Assembly (NCBI GenBank): GCA_947589335.1
Contig: CANPZH010000058.1
Span: 1 to 8,991, forward strand
Length of the DNA stretch: 8,991 nt
Direction: 5' to 3'
Source: an uncultured Clostridia bacterium
GTDB taxonomy: Bacteria; Bacillota; Clostridia; Christensenellales; Borkfalkiaceae
Shown: piece after piece, positions 1-7,422 of the stretch
Layout: the number at the start of each line of letters is the position of its first letter
How positions within the stretch are numbered: the stretch's first letter is position 1
The notes under the pieces: generated by a model
What the model was told of the DNA's origin: nothing
Databases searched by the model: none
What the model saw: the letters and a program-made list of their open reading frames with translations, nothing else
Position numbers and translations under genes: made by a program

Positions 1-762
1 GTCGAGCTTGGTGAGGACGATCCCGTCGAGATCCACCGCCTCGTCGAATACCCGCGCCTGGTTGACGGCGTTCTGCCCCGTCGTGGCGTCGAGGACCAGA
101 AATTTATAGAACGCCGCCTCGGGATATTCCCTGCGGACGACCCTGTCCATCTTTTCGAGCTCCTTCATCAGGTTCTCCTTGACGTGGAGCCGCCCCGCCG
201 TGTCGATGAGGAGGACGTCTGTCCCCCGCGCCTTTGCCGAGGAGACCGCGTCGAAGACGACGGCGGAGGGATCGCTCCCCTCCTCGTGCTTGACGATACG
301 CGCCTTGGAGCGGTCTGCCCAGACGTTCAGCTGGTCGATCGCCGCCGCGCGGAAGGTATCCGCCGCCGCGACGGTGACCGTCTTCCTCTGCGCGGCAAAC
401 CACCCCGCGATCTTGCCGATCGTCGTCGTCTTGCCCACGCCGTTCACGCCCACGAACATCATCACGCAGGGATATTTCAGCTCGGGCACGGGCGCCTCGT
501 TCAGCGTATCCTCCAGAATGTCTTTGAGGAGATCGGTGACGAACTGTTCGTCTTTCATCTTGTTGCCGATCGCCTCCTCCCGCACCTGTCCGACGACGTC
601 CTCCGCGGTCGCCACGCCGACGTCCGAGGAGATGAGGATCTCCTCGAGCTCCTCATAGAAGGCGTCTCCGAGCTTGTCCTTCAAAAAGAGCTGGCGCATC
701 TTTGCCGCGACGCCGTCCCGCGTCTTTTTCAAGGCGTTTCTGATCTTTCCGAAAAAACCCAT
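1..762 (-). CDS. ftsY: FtsY, signal recognition particle receptor GTPase (C-terminus outside window)
   Basis: FtsY is the membrane-associated SRP receptor. It pairs with the Ffh GTPase to deliver ribosomes making membrane proteins to SecYEG. The 254 visible residues start at an ATG preceded by AAGGAGG with about 4 bases of spacing; the Shine-Dalgarno lies just after the smc stop. The N-terminus is a short amphipathic basic helix beginning MGFFGKIRNALKK (likely membrane targeting) without the long acidic A domain of enterobacterial FtsY, as in Firmicutes. The N domain follows (about 20-90, with EELEEILISSDVGV). The G domain carries Walker A GVNGVGKT (105-112), DTFRAAA (135-141), DTAGR (187-191), DATTGQNA (225-232) and TKLD (251-254), where the window cuts the gene. 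The remaining 50 or so residues should lie to the left. It is the last visible gene of the plsX-rnc-smc-ftsY operon, 14 bp after smc. Confidence 0.97.
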   Translation of the reverse strand, partial: MGFFGKIRNALKKTRDGVAAKMRQLFLKDKLGDAFYEELEEILISSDVGVATAEDVVGQVREEAIGNKMKDEQFVTDLLKDILEDTLNEAPVPELKYPCVMMFVGVNGVGKTTTIGKIAGWFAAQRKTVTVAAADTFRAAAIDQLNVWADRSKARIVKHEEGSDPSAVVFDAVSSAKARGTDVLLIDTAGRLHVKENLMKELEKMDRVVRREYPEAAFYKFLVLDATTGQNAVNQARVFDEAVDLDGIVLTKLD

Positions 763-776
763 ATTCCCTCCTTCCG

Positions 777-3700
777 CTATGCGATGACGGTGTCGCCGCC
801 GAGACGGGATTCGACTTCGGAGAGCTTGACCGAGACGATCTTGGAAACGCCCTTCTCCTCCATCGTCACGCCGAACAGCGTATCCGCCTGCGTCATCGTC
901 GGCTTGCGGTGGGTGATGACGATGAACTGCGTCTCCTTGGAGAACTTCTTTAAGTAATTCGCGAAACGGTCGACGTTCGCCTCGTCGAGCGCGGCCTCGA
1001 TCTCGTCGAGGATGCAGAAGGGCATGGGACGGGACTTGAGGATGGCGAAGAGGATCGCGATCGCCGTGAACGCGCGCTCGCCGCCCGAGAGCAGGGAGAT
1101 CTTCGACAATTTCTTCCCGGGCGGACTGACGATGATCTCGACGCCCGCGTCCAAAGGATCGGTGCAATTCTCGTAGTCGAGCTGCATCTCCGCCCTGCCG
1201 CCGCCGAAGAGCTCCTTGAAGATGTGCGAGAAGTTCGTGTTGATCTCGCGGAATCCGTCGTCGAACTGCTTCTGCATGTTCGTCTTGAGGTCGGCAAGGA
1301 CGGCGCCGAGGTCTGCGATCCCCTTGTCGAGGTCGTCCTTCTGCGTCTGCATCTCCGTGTAGCGCGCGAAGAGGTTGTCGTAGTCCTCCTCCGCGTTCTG
1401 GTTGACGGGGCCGAGCGCGCCGATCTTGTGGCGCAGGCTGTTGATGTTCGCCGCCGCCGAGGAGAGATCGTAACCGGGATCGCGCAGCTGCGCGGCGGTC
1501 TCGAGGGTGAGCCCGTACGCCTCGTCGATGCGCTGTTTCATGTTTTCGAGACTGACCTCCGCCTTGGAGATCTCCAGCTCGCTCGCGTGCTTTTTGTCGC
1601 TCAGGTTCTGCTGTTCGGCAAGGAGCGCGCGCTTCTTATCCGAGAGCGCCGTCTGCTTTTCGCCCACGGCGCGCTTTTCCTCTTCGATGCGGGAGATGTT
1701 CCCGCGGATGGACGCGACCGCCTTCTGCTCCTCCTCCGTGAGGGCGACTTTCTCCTCGTCCTGCTTGAGCTGGCGGATGAGGATCTCCGTCTGCGCGATC
1801 TCGGTGTGCGTCTCGTCCACCTTCTTCAGAAGGTCCCGCTTCTCGGCCTCGAGCCGCTGCGCGCCCTCCTCTTCGGCGGCGATCGAGGAGGTGAGCGTCG
1901 CGCTCTCGACCCGCAGCGACTGCAGTTCGGCGGCGATCGCCTCCCGCTCCTCCTTGAGCTTGCCCGACTGTTCCGCCCGCGCCGCCGCTTCCGCAGCCGC
2001 CTCCGTGCGGATCTTGTTCAGAATGTCCTCGCTCTCGGAGGAGGAGAGCACCTCGCTCTCGAGGTCGCCGACCCGCTTTTCCAGCCGCTCCAGGAGCCCG
2101 TTATATTCGTTCAGATCTCTCTCGGCGTCCGCGATGAGATCGGAAAGGGCGAGCTCCCGCTGTGCGAGCGCGGCGAAAGACGCCGTCTCCTCCTGCACTT
2201 TCACGCGGAACTGTTCGTACTCCCGCTCCGTCTCTTCCCGCGCACGCTCGCTCTCCTCGATCGCCTGCGCGAGCTTCTTCGCGAGCGCCTCCTTGCGCTT
2301 GATCCCCTCTTCGCACTCCTTGATGTGCCGCTCTCCCGCGAGCAGATTGCCGCTCTCCCTGCGCTTGCTGCCGCCCGTCATGGCGCCGCTCGTGGCGATG
2401 ATGTCGCCGTCGAGGGTGACGATGCGGAAACTGCGCGGATATTTCTTCGCGATCGACGTCGCATTGCCGATCGAATCGCAGATCAGGGTGTTCCCGAGCA
2501 GATTTTTGATGACGTTATCGTAATATGCGTCGTAACGCACGAGTTCGTCGGCGAGCCCGAGCGCTCCCCGCTCGTGCAGCGCGCGGTGGATCTCCCCGCT
2601 GTTCGCATGGGGACGCATCGCCGAAACGGGCAGGAAGGTCACGACGCCGCCGCCCGTCTTTTTGAGATATTCGATGAGGAAACGCGCGTCGTCCGCGCTC
2701 GCGGTGACGAGGTTCTGCATGGCGCCGCCGAAGGCGGTCTCGATCGCGACCTCAAACCGTTGGTCGGTCGAGACGATGTCTGCGATCGCGCCTTTTATCT
2801 TGCTCCCGAGCTCGGGATTCTTCTGCGCCGTGAGCTGAAGCCCCCGCACGGAATCGCGGTAACCGTCGAAACGGTTCTTGAGGTTGCGGTACAATTCGAG
2901 GTTGTTTTTGAGATTGGCGATGGAGGTGTTGCAGTCGATGAGCTCCTGCGAGAGCTTCTGCCCCGAGCGGGCGAGCTCGCCGAGGTTCTCCTGGATCTCC
3001 GCCTCCTGCGCCGGTTTGCCGTTCAAAAAGTCCTCCGCCGCCTTCTTTTCCGTGCGGCATTCCGCAAGCCGTTTGGAGTACTCCTCCTTGCGCTCCTCCG
3101 CCTTGCCGATCGCCGCGCGCACTTCGCCGATGCGCTCGCTCGCCGCGTCTTTGCGTGCGGAGAGGCTCCCGACGTTCGCGCGCACGTCCGCAAGATTCTC
3201 GACGGAGGAGATCTCGCTCAGACGCTGTTCGTCGGAGAGCTGTTCATAGCGGAGCAGACGGGCGTCCGTCTCCTGCAATTTTTGGGAGAGCTCGGTGCAG
3301 CGCTTTTCGACCGCGACCGCGCGCTTCTGCGCCTCCTCCCTCTTTTTGAGCCCCTGCGCGTTCAGAACGTCGATCTCCTTCGTTCTGCGGAGGGAATATT
3401 CCACATCCTCCGTCGCCGCCGACAGGCGCCGCTTGTAGGAGGAGATGCGCTCGCCGATGAGCCGCGCCTCGCCGCTCTTGTGCTCCAGCCCCACTTCGAA
3501 CACGCGGAGCTTCTCGTTGAGCGTGCGGAGCTCTTCGTCCGAAGAGGCGATCTTCTCCCGCGCCTCCGCCTCCCCGGCGTCGACGACGGAGAGCTCGTCT
3601 TCAATGTCCTGCAATCTTCCGGACGCCTCGGCGATCCGCACGCGGTGCTTCTGCGTCTCCTGTTCGAAATTTTCCACGCGCGCGAGGTAGGTGTTGACCT

Positions 3701-4376
3701 CCTCGTATTTGAGCTGCGAGGAATATTCGCGGTACTTCTTTGCCGTCTCCGCCTGTTTTTCGAGGGGTTTGAGCTGCTTCTCCGCCTCGTCCATGCGCTG
3801 GACGAAGACGGTAAGGTTCTCCTTCGCGTTCTCGAGCTTGCGCTCGATCTCCCCCCGCTGGGCCTTGAATTTCATCACGCCCGTCGCCTCTTCGAAGACG
3901 GCGCGGCGGTCTTCGGGCTTGGCGTTCATGATCTGTTCGACCCTGCCCTGCCCGATGATCGAATAGCCCTCCTTGCCGATGCCCACGCCGTGGAGCAGGG
4001 CGACGATGTCCTTCAGGCGGCAGGGCTGTTTGTTGAGCAGATATTCGCTCTCGCCCGAGCGGTACAGCCGCCTCGTCATGGCGACTTCGTCGTACTCGAT
4101 GTCGAACAGACGCTTGGCGTTGTCGAAGACGAGGGTCACCTCGCAGTAGGAGAGCGCGCGGCGCTCCTGCGTGCCGTTGAAGATGACGTCTTGCATGTTG
4201 GTGCCGCGGAGGGTCTTTGCCGACTGCTCGCCGAGCACCCACCGCACCGCGTCCGCAACGTTCGATTTGCCGCAGCCGTTCGGCCCGACGATACAGGTGA
4301 CGCCTTCGTCGAATCTGATCGTGGTCTTGTCCGCGAAGGACTTGAACCCCGCAAGCTGGATCTCTTTGAAATTCAT
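777..4376 (-). CDS. smc: Chromosome segregation ATPase SMC
   Basis: SMC is the ATPase core of bacterial condensin. It dimerises, binds ScpA/ScpB and extrudes DNA loops to organise and segregate the chromosome. At 1199 residues it has the normal length. The N-terminal head has Walker A GPNGCGKS (31-38), the TLRG arginine-finger segment (about 55-58) and the IIGQGRVEQIM loop (about 140-150). A charged coiled coil follows, then a hinge at roughly 520-670 (ending near GAMTGG), the returning coiled coil, and a C-terminal head with signature LSGGE (1096-1100), Walker B FCILDE (1120-1125, with D1124/E1125) and the switch histidine in VITHRK. All ATPase motifs are intact. The start ATG overlaps the rnc stop as ATGA (4 bp), which suggests translational coupling; GGAG lies 8 bases upstream inside rnc. 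The stop is TAG. A long open frame on the opposite strand is a codon-bias artefact. Confidence 0.98.
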   Translation of the reverse strand: MNFKEIQLAGFKSFADKTTIRFDEGVTCIVGPNGCGKSNVADAVRWVLGEQSAKTLRGTNMQDVIFNGTQERRALSYCEVTLVFDNAKRLFDIEYDEVAMTRRLYRSGESEYLLNKQPCRLKDIVALLHGVGIGKEGYSIIGQGRVEQIMNAKPEDRRAVFEEATGVMKFKAQRGEIERKLENAKENLTVFVQRMDEAEKQLKPLEKQAETAKKYREYSSQLKYEEVNTYLARVENFEQETQKHRVRIAEASGRLQDIEDELSVVDAGEAEAREKIASSDEELRTLNEKLRVFEVGLEHKSGEARLIGERISSYKRRLSAATEDVEYSLRRTKEIDVLNAQGLKKREEAQKRAVAVEKRCTELSQKLQETDARLLRYEQLSDEQRLSEISSVENLADVRANVGSLSARKDAASERIGEVRAAIGKAEERKEEYSKRLAECRTEKKAAEDFLNGKPAQEAEIQENLGELARSGQKLSQELIDCNTSIANLKNNLELYRNLKNRFDGYRDSVRGLQLTAQKNPELGSKIKGAIADIVSTDQRFEVAIETAFGGAMQNLVTASADDARFLIEYLKKTGGGVVTFLPVSAMRPHANSGEIHRALHERGALGLADELVRYDAYYDNVIKNLLGNTLICDSIGNATSIAKKYPRSFRIVTLDGDIIATSGAMTGGSKRRESGNLLAGERHIKECEEGIKRKEALAKKLAQAIEESERAREETEREYEQFRVKVQEETASFAALAQRELALSDLIADAERDLNEYNGLLERLEKRVGDLESEVLSSSESEDILNKIRTEAAAEAAARAEQSGKLKEEREAIAAELQSLRVESATLTSSIAAEEEGAQRLEAEKRDLLKKVDETHTEIAQTEILIRQLKQDEEKVALTEEEQKAVASIRGNISRIEEEKRAVGEKQTALSDKKRALLAEQQNLSDKKHASELEISKAEVSLENMKQRIDEAYGLTLETAAQLRDPGYDLSSAAANINSLRHKIGALGPVNQNAEEDYDNLFARYTEMQTQKDDLDKGIADLGAVLADLKTNMQKQFDDGFREINTNFSHIFKELFGGGRAEMQLDYENCTDPLDAGVEIIVSPPGKKLSKISLLSGGERAFTAIAILFAILKSRPMPFCILDEIEAALDEANVDRFANYLKKFSKETQFIVITHRKPTMTQADTLFGVTMEEKGVSKIVSVKLSEVESRLGGDTVIA

Positions 4377-5029
4377 GCCTTGTTCTCCGTGAAAATCGCA
4401 AGCAGCGCCTTTGCCGCTTCCGTCTCTGCCGCCTTCTTGCTCGCGCCCCTGCCGCTCGCCTCCCGCCCGAGCGCGGAGACGGTGCAGACGTAGCCGCCCT
4501 CCCCCTCCGAAGAGAGATAGACGGGCGTCGTTCTGGCGCGTTCCTGCACATATTCCTGCAGGAGGGATTTATAATTTTCCGTCTCGGTGAAGGTGAGGAA
4601 ACGTCCCAAAAATTCGCGGGCGGGCTCCATGCCGCCGTCGAGGTAGATCCCGCCGAGCACCGCCTCGAAGAGGTTGCTCGCCGTCTTCCCGCCGATGTTG
4701 CTCTCCCCGCCCGAATAGCGCATGAACCGCTTCAGCCCCGCCCGCTCGCACGCCGCCTCCAGCGCGGACTGGGAGACGAACTGCTGGCGGAGCCCCGTCA
4801 GTGCGCCCTCGTCGGCGCGGGTGCCGCGGAAGAGCTCCTCCGTGACGATGAGCTCGAGCACGGCGTCGCCCAAAAACTCCAGCCGCTCGTTGTCCTCGCC
4901 GCCGTAGGCGTTGGACCACGACTTGTGGGTGAGGCAGACCGCGAGCAGTTCCCTGTCGCGGAAGGAATAGCCGATCGCCCGCATCGCCCCCGAAAGGACG
5001 TCTTCCCCGAAGGGCTTAAAGTTACTCAT
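4373..5029 (-). CDS. rnc: Ribonuclease III
   Basis: RNase III is a double-strand-specific endonuclease that processes the rRNA precursor and degrades or matures structured RNAs. The 218-residue protein has the signature NERLEFLGDAVL (47-58), including the metal/catalytic residues E48, E51 and D55. E74 lies in the DEG segment and E122 in FEAVLGGIYLD. A dsRNA-binding domain spans about 152-214 and ends in GRGASKKAAETEAA. One oddity: the aspartate usually three residues before E122 (D114 in E. coli) is asparagine here (N119). The reading frame stays open upstream to 5206, but that extension is antisense-like low-complexity sequence inside plsX. ATG 5029 is chosen because of the GGAGAG site just upstream and because RNase III proteins begin near this point. 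It overlaps plsX by 8 bp and smc by 4 bp. Confidence 0.96.
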   Translation of the reverse strand: MSNFKPFGEDVLSGAMRAIGYSFRDRELLAVCLTHKSWSNAYGGEDNERLEFLGDAVLELIVTEELFRGTRADEGALTGLRQQFVSQSALEAACERAGLKRFMRYSGGESNIGGKTASNLFEAVLGGIYLDGGMEPAREFLGRFLTFTETENYKSLLQEYVQERARTTPVYLSSEGEGGYVCTVSALGREASGRGASKKAAETEAAKALLAIFTENKA

Positions 5030-6047
5030 TCGTCTCTCCGAAGTCGAGCACGGAGAGTTCCCGCTCGATTGACGCAATGAGGCCGCCGCGGCAGGCGTCC
5101 ACCGCCTGAACGACGGACGGACAGATGCTGTCTGCCTTGGAGCTGCCGTGCGTCTTGATGACCACCTTCTTGAGCCCGAGGAAGACCGATCCGCCGAGCT
5201 TTGCATAGTCGAGCATGCTCTTAAGTTTTCCGATCTGTTTCTTGGCGCACAGATAGGCGAGCTTGCTGCCGAAAGAGCGTTTGAATTCCTGTTTGAGGAC
5301 GGAAGAGACCGTCTTCCCGCAGCCCTCGATCGACTTGAGGGCGATGTTCCCCGAGAACCCGTCCGAGACGGCGATGTCGACGTCTCCGTACATGATGTCT
5401 CTGCCCTCGATGTTGCCTGTAAAGCGGATCGAAGGGATCTGTTTGAGCAGGGCGTACGCCTCCTGATGGAGAGGATCGCCCTTGTGCTCCTCGGTGCCGT
5501 TGGTGAGAAGCCCCACTTTCGGCTCCTTCATGCCGAAGGCGGCCTTCCCGTAGGCGCTCGCCATCACGCCGAACTGGGCGAGATAGGCGGGCTTGCACTC
5601 CGCATTCGCGCCGCAGTCGCACAGAAGCGTGCGGGTGCCGCGGGAATTGGGGATCCCGGGGCAGAGCGCGGGGCGGAGGACGCCCTTGATCCGCCCGATC
5701 AGCATGATGCCGCCCGTGAGCACCGCGCCCGTCGAGCCTGCGGAGACGAATCCGCCGACGTCCCCGTCCTCCTTGAGCATGGTCAGCCCGACGACGAGGG
5801 AGCTGTCTTTCTTCCTGCGGATCGCGCTCGTGGGGACGTCGTCGTTCGTGATGACCTCCGTGCAGTGCACGACCTCCACGCGGGCTTTGTCGTACTTGTA
5901 TTTCGCAAGTTCGGCGCCTATCGCCTTCTCATCGCCCGTGAGTACGACCTTGAAATCTGCCCGCTCTTTCAGCGCCGCGACGGCGCCCTTTACGATCTCG
6001 CCGGGGGCGTTGTCCCCGCCCATGGCGTCTACGACAATTTTCAACAT
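5022..6047 (-). CDS. plsX: Phosphate acyltransferase PlsX
   Basis: PlsX converts acyl-ACP and inorganic phosphate into acyl-phosphate, the acyl donor for PlsY in the first step of phospholipid synthesis. It is a peripheral membrane enzyme. The 341-residue length is normal. The N-terminal signature VDAMGGDNAP (7-16) is present, followed by the conserved segments VSAGSTGA, DCGAN, LLTNGTEEHKGD, GNIEGRDI, VSDGFSGN and a C-terminal LGLKKVVIKTHGSS. The start at 6047 has AAGGAG 8 bases upstream and a strong promoter 35-40 bases further up, so it is the first gene of the operon. In many Firmicutes fabD/fabG/acpP or at least acpP lie between plsX and rnc; here the plsX stop (TAA) lies inside rnc, so acpP must be elsewhere. 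Confidence 0.97.
   Translation of the reverse strand: MLKIVVDAMGGDNAPGEIVKGAVAALKERADFKVVLTGDEKAIGAELAKYKYDKARVEVVHCTEVITNDDVPTSAIRRKKDSSLVVGLTMLKEDGDVGGFVSAGSTGAVLTGGIMLIGRIKGVLRPALCPGIPNSRGTRTLLCDCGANAECKPAYLAQFGVMASAYGKAAFGMKEPKVGLLTNGTEEHKGDPLHQEAYALLKQIPSIRFTGNIEGRDIMYGDVDIAVSDGFSGNIALKSIEGCGKTVSSVLKQEFKRSFGSKLAYLCAKKQIGKLKSMLDYAKLGGSVFLGLKKVVIKTHGSSKADSICPSVVQAVDACRGGLIASIERELSVLDFGETNE
5034..5039 (-). promoter_or_regulatory. Ribosome binding site deciding the rnc start
   Basis: GGAGAG lies 4 bases (6 from GGAG) before ATG 5029, inside the last codons of plsX. It supports the shorter rnc start over the upstream in-frame ATG at 5206 and suggests that rnc is translated by re-initiating ribosomes leaving plsX. 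Confidence 0.75.
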
Positions 6048-6088
6048 GATTTTTTCTCCTTGCCCGCCCGTTGCGGGGATCCATAGCC

Positions 6089-6117
6089 ATTATACCATTT
6101 TTCGGCGAAAATGACAA
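6089..6117 (-). promoter_or_regulatory. Sigma-A promoter of the plsX-rnc-smc-ftsY operon
   Basis: Read on the minus strand: -35 TTGTCA (6117-6112, 5 of 6 to consensus), a 17-bp spacer, and -10 TATAAT (6094-6089) preceded by TGG, giving an extended -10. The predicted +1 is near 6082, leaving a leader of about 35 nt. That leader contains the AAGGAG site (6061-6056), 8 bases before the plsX ATG. The -35 box abuts the T-rich tail of the terminator of the upstream gene. Confidence 0.88.
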
Positions 6118-6148
6118 ATAAATAAACCCCCTTTCCGAAAAAAGGGGG
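6116..6148 (-). terminator. Intrinsic terminator of the CDF transporter gene
   Basis: On the minus strand CCCCCTTT (6148-6141), a 6-nt loop and AAAGGGGG (6134-6127) form an 8-bp perfect stem. It is followed by TTTATTTATTTG. It begins 7 bp after the transporter stop codon and ends at the plsX -35 box. On the plus strand the stem is not followed by a T tract, so it acts in the minus direction. Confidence 0.88.
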
Positions 6149-6155
6149 ACGTCCG

Positions 6156-7259
6156 TTATTTGCGTTCGACGGTGAGATCGCAGACATAGTCGCCGAGCCG
6201 TGCGACCGCACCCGAGATCCTCTTCCCGATCTCTCCGTCTTCGAGCGGGCAATCGTAGGGAACGCCGACCTCGAACACGAGCTTTGTCTTCGCCCCGCGG
6301 ACGAGGCGGAAATCGTGGACGTCGAGCCCCGCATACAGCTTGCAGAGCTCCTCCTCCACCGCTCCCTTCAGCCGCTCCGCCTCCCCGTCGCCGAGGACGA
6401 CCGGGTCGCAGTGCGCGGTCAGATCCACGCCGAGACGCTCCCGCGCCTCCCGCTCGACGGCGTCGGCGATCTCATGCGCGGCCACCGAGGAGAGCGCGGC
6501 GTCCAGCTCGATATGCACGGTCGCAAAAATGCGGCTCTTGCCGTAAGAATAGACGCGCAGATCGTGCAGCCCGAGCGCGCCTTCCCGTGCGCACACGAGC
6601 GCCTTCAGCGCGGCGACGAGCGCGGGATCGGGCGCCTTGCCGAGCAGGGACGAACTCGCCTCCTTGAGCAATTTCACCCCCTGTGAGGCGATGAACAGGG
6701 AGAGCAGGATCCCCGCGACGCCGTCGGCGGGAAACCCCGTCTGTTGAGTGACGAGCGCACCCGCGGCGGCAGCGAGGGTCGCAAGACAGTCGCATGCGCT
6801 GTCCACGGAGGCGGCTCTCAGGGAATCCGAATCCGCGCGGGCCGCCGCATGGCGATAGAGGAAAAACAGGAAGAGTTTTGCCGCAACGGAGACGGCAAGG
6901 ACAAGGTAGACCCATAGATCCTGCTCTGCCCGCGCTCCGAGGAAAAAACTTTCGACGGAGTCCTTCAAAAGCGTGACGGAAAGGGCGAGGATGAGACAGG
7001 CGATGCAGAGGGAGGCGATGTATTCGGTGCGCTGATGCCCGTAAGGGTGCTCGCGGTCGGCGGGCTTCCCCGAGAGACGCAGCGCAACCAACACGACGGC
7101 ACAGCTCCCGCAGTCGGACAGATTGTTGAGCCCGTCCGCAAAGACTGCGATGAGCCCCGTCAGAAATCCCGCCGCGATCTTCGCCCCCGCGAGCAGGAGG
7201 TTGATTGTGAGCCCGGCGGCCGCTGCCGCCGTCCCGATCCCTCGCTTCTTTGCTTGCAT
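6156..7259 (-). CDS. Cation diffusion facilitator (CDF) metal transporter, probably Mn2+/divalent cation efflux
   Basis: The 367-residue membrane protein is an H+-coupled divalent cation exporter by family. Six helices can be placed at roughly 11-35, 36-62, 80-100, 114-136, 148-172 and 177-195. The family helix-2 motif appears as ADGLNNLSD (41-49) and the helix-5 motif as SVDSACD (151-157). The likely metal site is N45, D49, D153 and D157, an ND/DD set often associated with manganese-type CDFs rather than the HD/HD set of zinc transporters; this assignment is inference. HPYGH (71-75) is the conserved loop after helix 2. The cytoplasmic part (about 208-367) looks like two CDF C-terminal domains in tandem: LHDLRVY (231-237) and VHDFRLV (314-320) head the two copies. 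The start at 7259 is chosen by homology and the promoter; there is no Shine-Dalgarno in front of it. The frame stays open upstream to 7433 but crosses the promoter, so the longer version is rejected. Confidence 0.92.
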   Translation of the reverse strand: MQAKKRGIGTAAAAAGLTINLLLAGAKIAAGFLTGLIAVFADGLNNLSDCGSCAVVLVALRLSGKPADREHPYGHQRTEYIASLCIACLILALSVTLLKDSVESFFLGARAEQDLWVYLVLAVSVAAKLFLFFLYRHAAARADSDSLRAASVDSACDCLATLAAAAGALVTQQTGFPADGVAGILLSLFIASQGVKLLKEASSSLLGKAPDPALVAALKALVCAREGALGLHDLRVYSYGKSRIFATVHIELDAALSSVAAHEIADAVEREARERLGVDLTAHCDPVVLGDGEAERLKGAVEEELCKLYAGLDVHDFRLVRGAKTKLVFEVGVPYDCPLEDGEIGKRISGAVARLGDYVCDLTVERK

Positions 7260-7265
7260 ACTATC

Positions 7266-7294
7266 ATTATATCCGAATGTATGCGGACTGTCAA
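7266..7294 (-). promoter_or_regulatory. Perfect consensus sigma-A promoter of the CDF gene (leaderless)
   Basis: On the minus strand TTGACA (7294-7289), exactly 17 bp, then TATAAT (7271-7266): 12 of 12 consensus bases. Six bases (GATAGT) separate the -10 from ATG 7259, so by normal spacing the +1 base is the A of the start codon and the transcript has no leader and no Shine-Dalgarno. Confidence 0.88.
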
Positions 7295-7355
7295 CCCGTG
7301 CAAAATGTCCCGAAGGGTATAATCGGGCAGAAAGAGGGCGAAACTTAATGCACGG

Positions 7356-7385
7356 TGGGCAAACGGTCTCCCTTCTACATATAAT
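7356..7385 (+). promoter_or_regulatory. Probable promoter of the mazF-like gene
   Basis: TGGGCA (7356-7361, 4 of 6), an 18-bp spacer and TATAAT (7380-7385) would start transcription near 7392 and give a leader of about 31 nt. A second TATAAT at 7318-7323 lacks a recognisable -35 or extended -10 but could give a longer leader. Both lie in the 163-bp gap shared with the divergent CDF gene. Confidence 0.5.
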
Positions 7386-7410
7386 AGTAGCGAGGGGAAC
7401 GCTCACCAAA

Positions 7411-7417
7411 GAAGGTG
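7411..7417 (+). promoter_or_regulatory. Ribosome binding site deciding the mazF start
   Basis: GAAGGTG, 5 bases before ATG 7423. The frame is open further upstream, with another ATG at 7348, but that start lacks a Shine-Dalgarno and would lie upstream of the better promoter. The MazF family begins with this MNVKRGE-type sequence. Confidence 0.7.
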
Positions 7418-7422
7418 CCTTT

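Noticed and set aside
1224..4493. Very long open frame on the plus strand opposite smc and rnc
   Set aside because: It mirrors GC-biased codons of smc; the product is a low-complexity leucine/arginine-rich chain with no domain, while the minus-strand frame carries all SMC motifs.
5030..5206. N-terminal extension of RNase III
   Set aside because: The extra 59 residues are serine/arginine-rich out-of-frame plsX sequence; ATG 5029 has a Shine-Dalgarno and matches family starts.
5148..6086. Plus-strand open frame opposite plsX
   Set aside because: Antisense shadow of plsX with acidic/arginine-rich composition and no recognisable motif.
7404..7417. CACC-loop-GGTG hairpin covering the mazF Shine-Dalgarno
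   Set aside because: Only four base pairs; too weak to claim as a regulatory switch.
7348..7422. Upstream in-frame start for mazF, or a small antitoxin/leader peptide
   Set aside because: No Shine-Dalgarno, lies upstream of the better promoter, and only about 25 codons in the same frame as mazF, so too short for an antitoxin.
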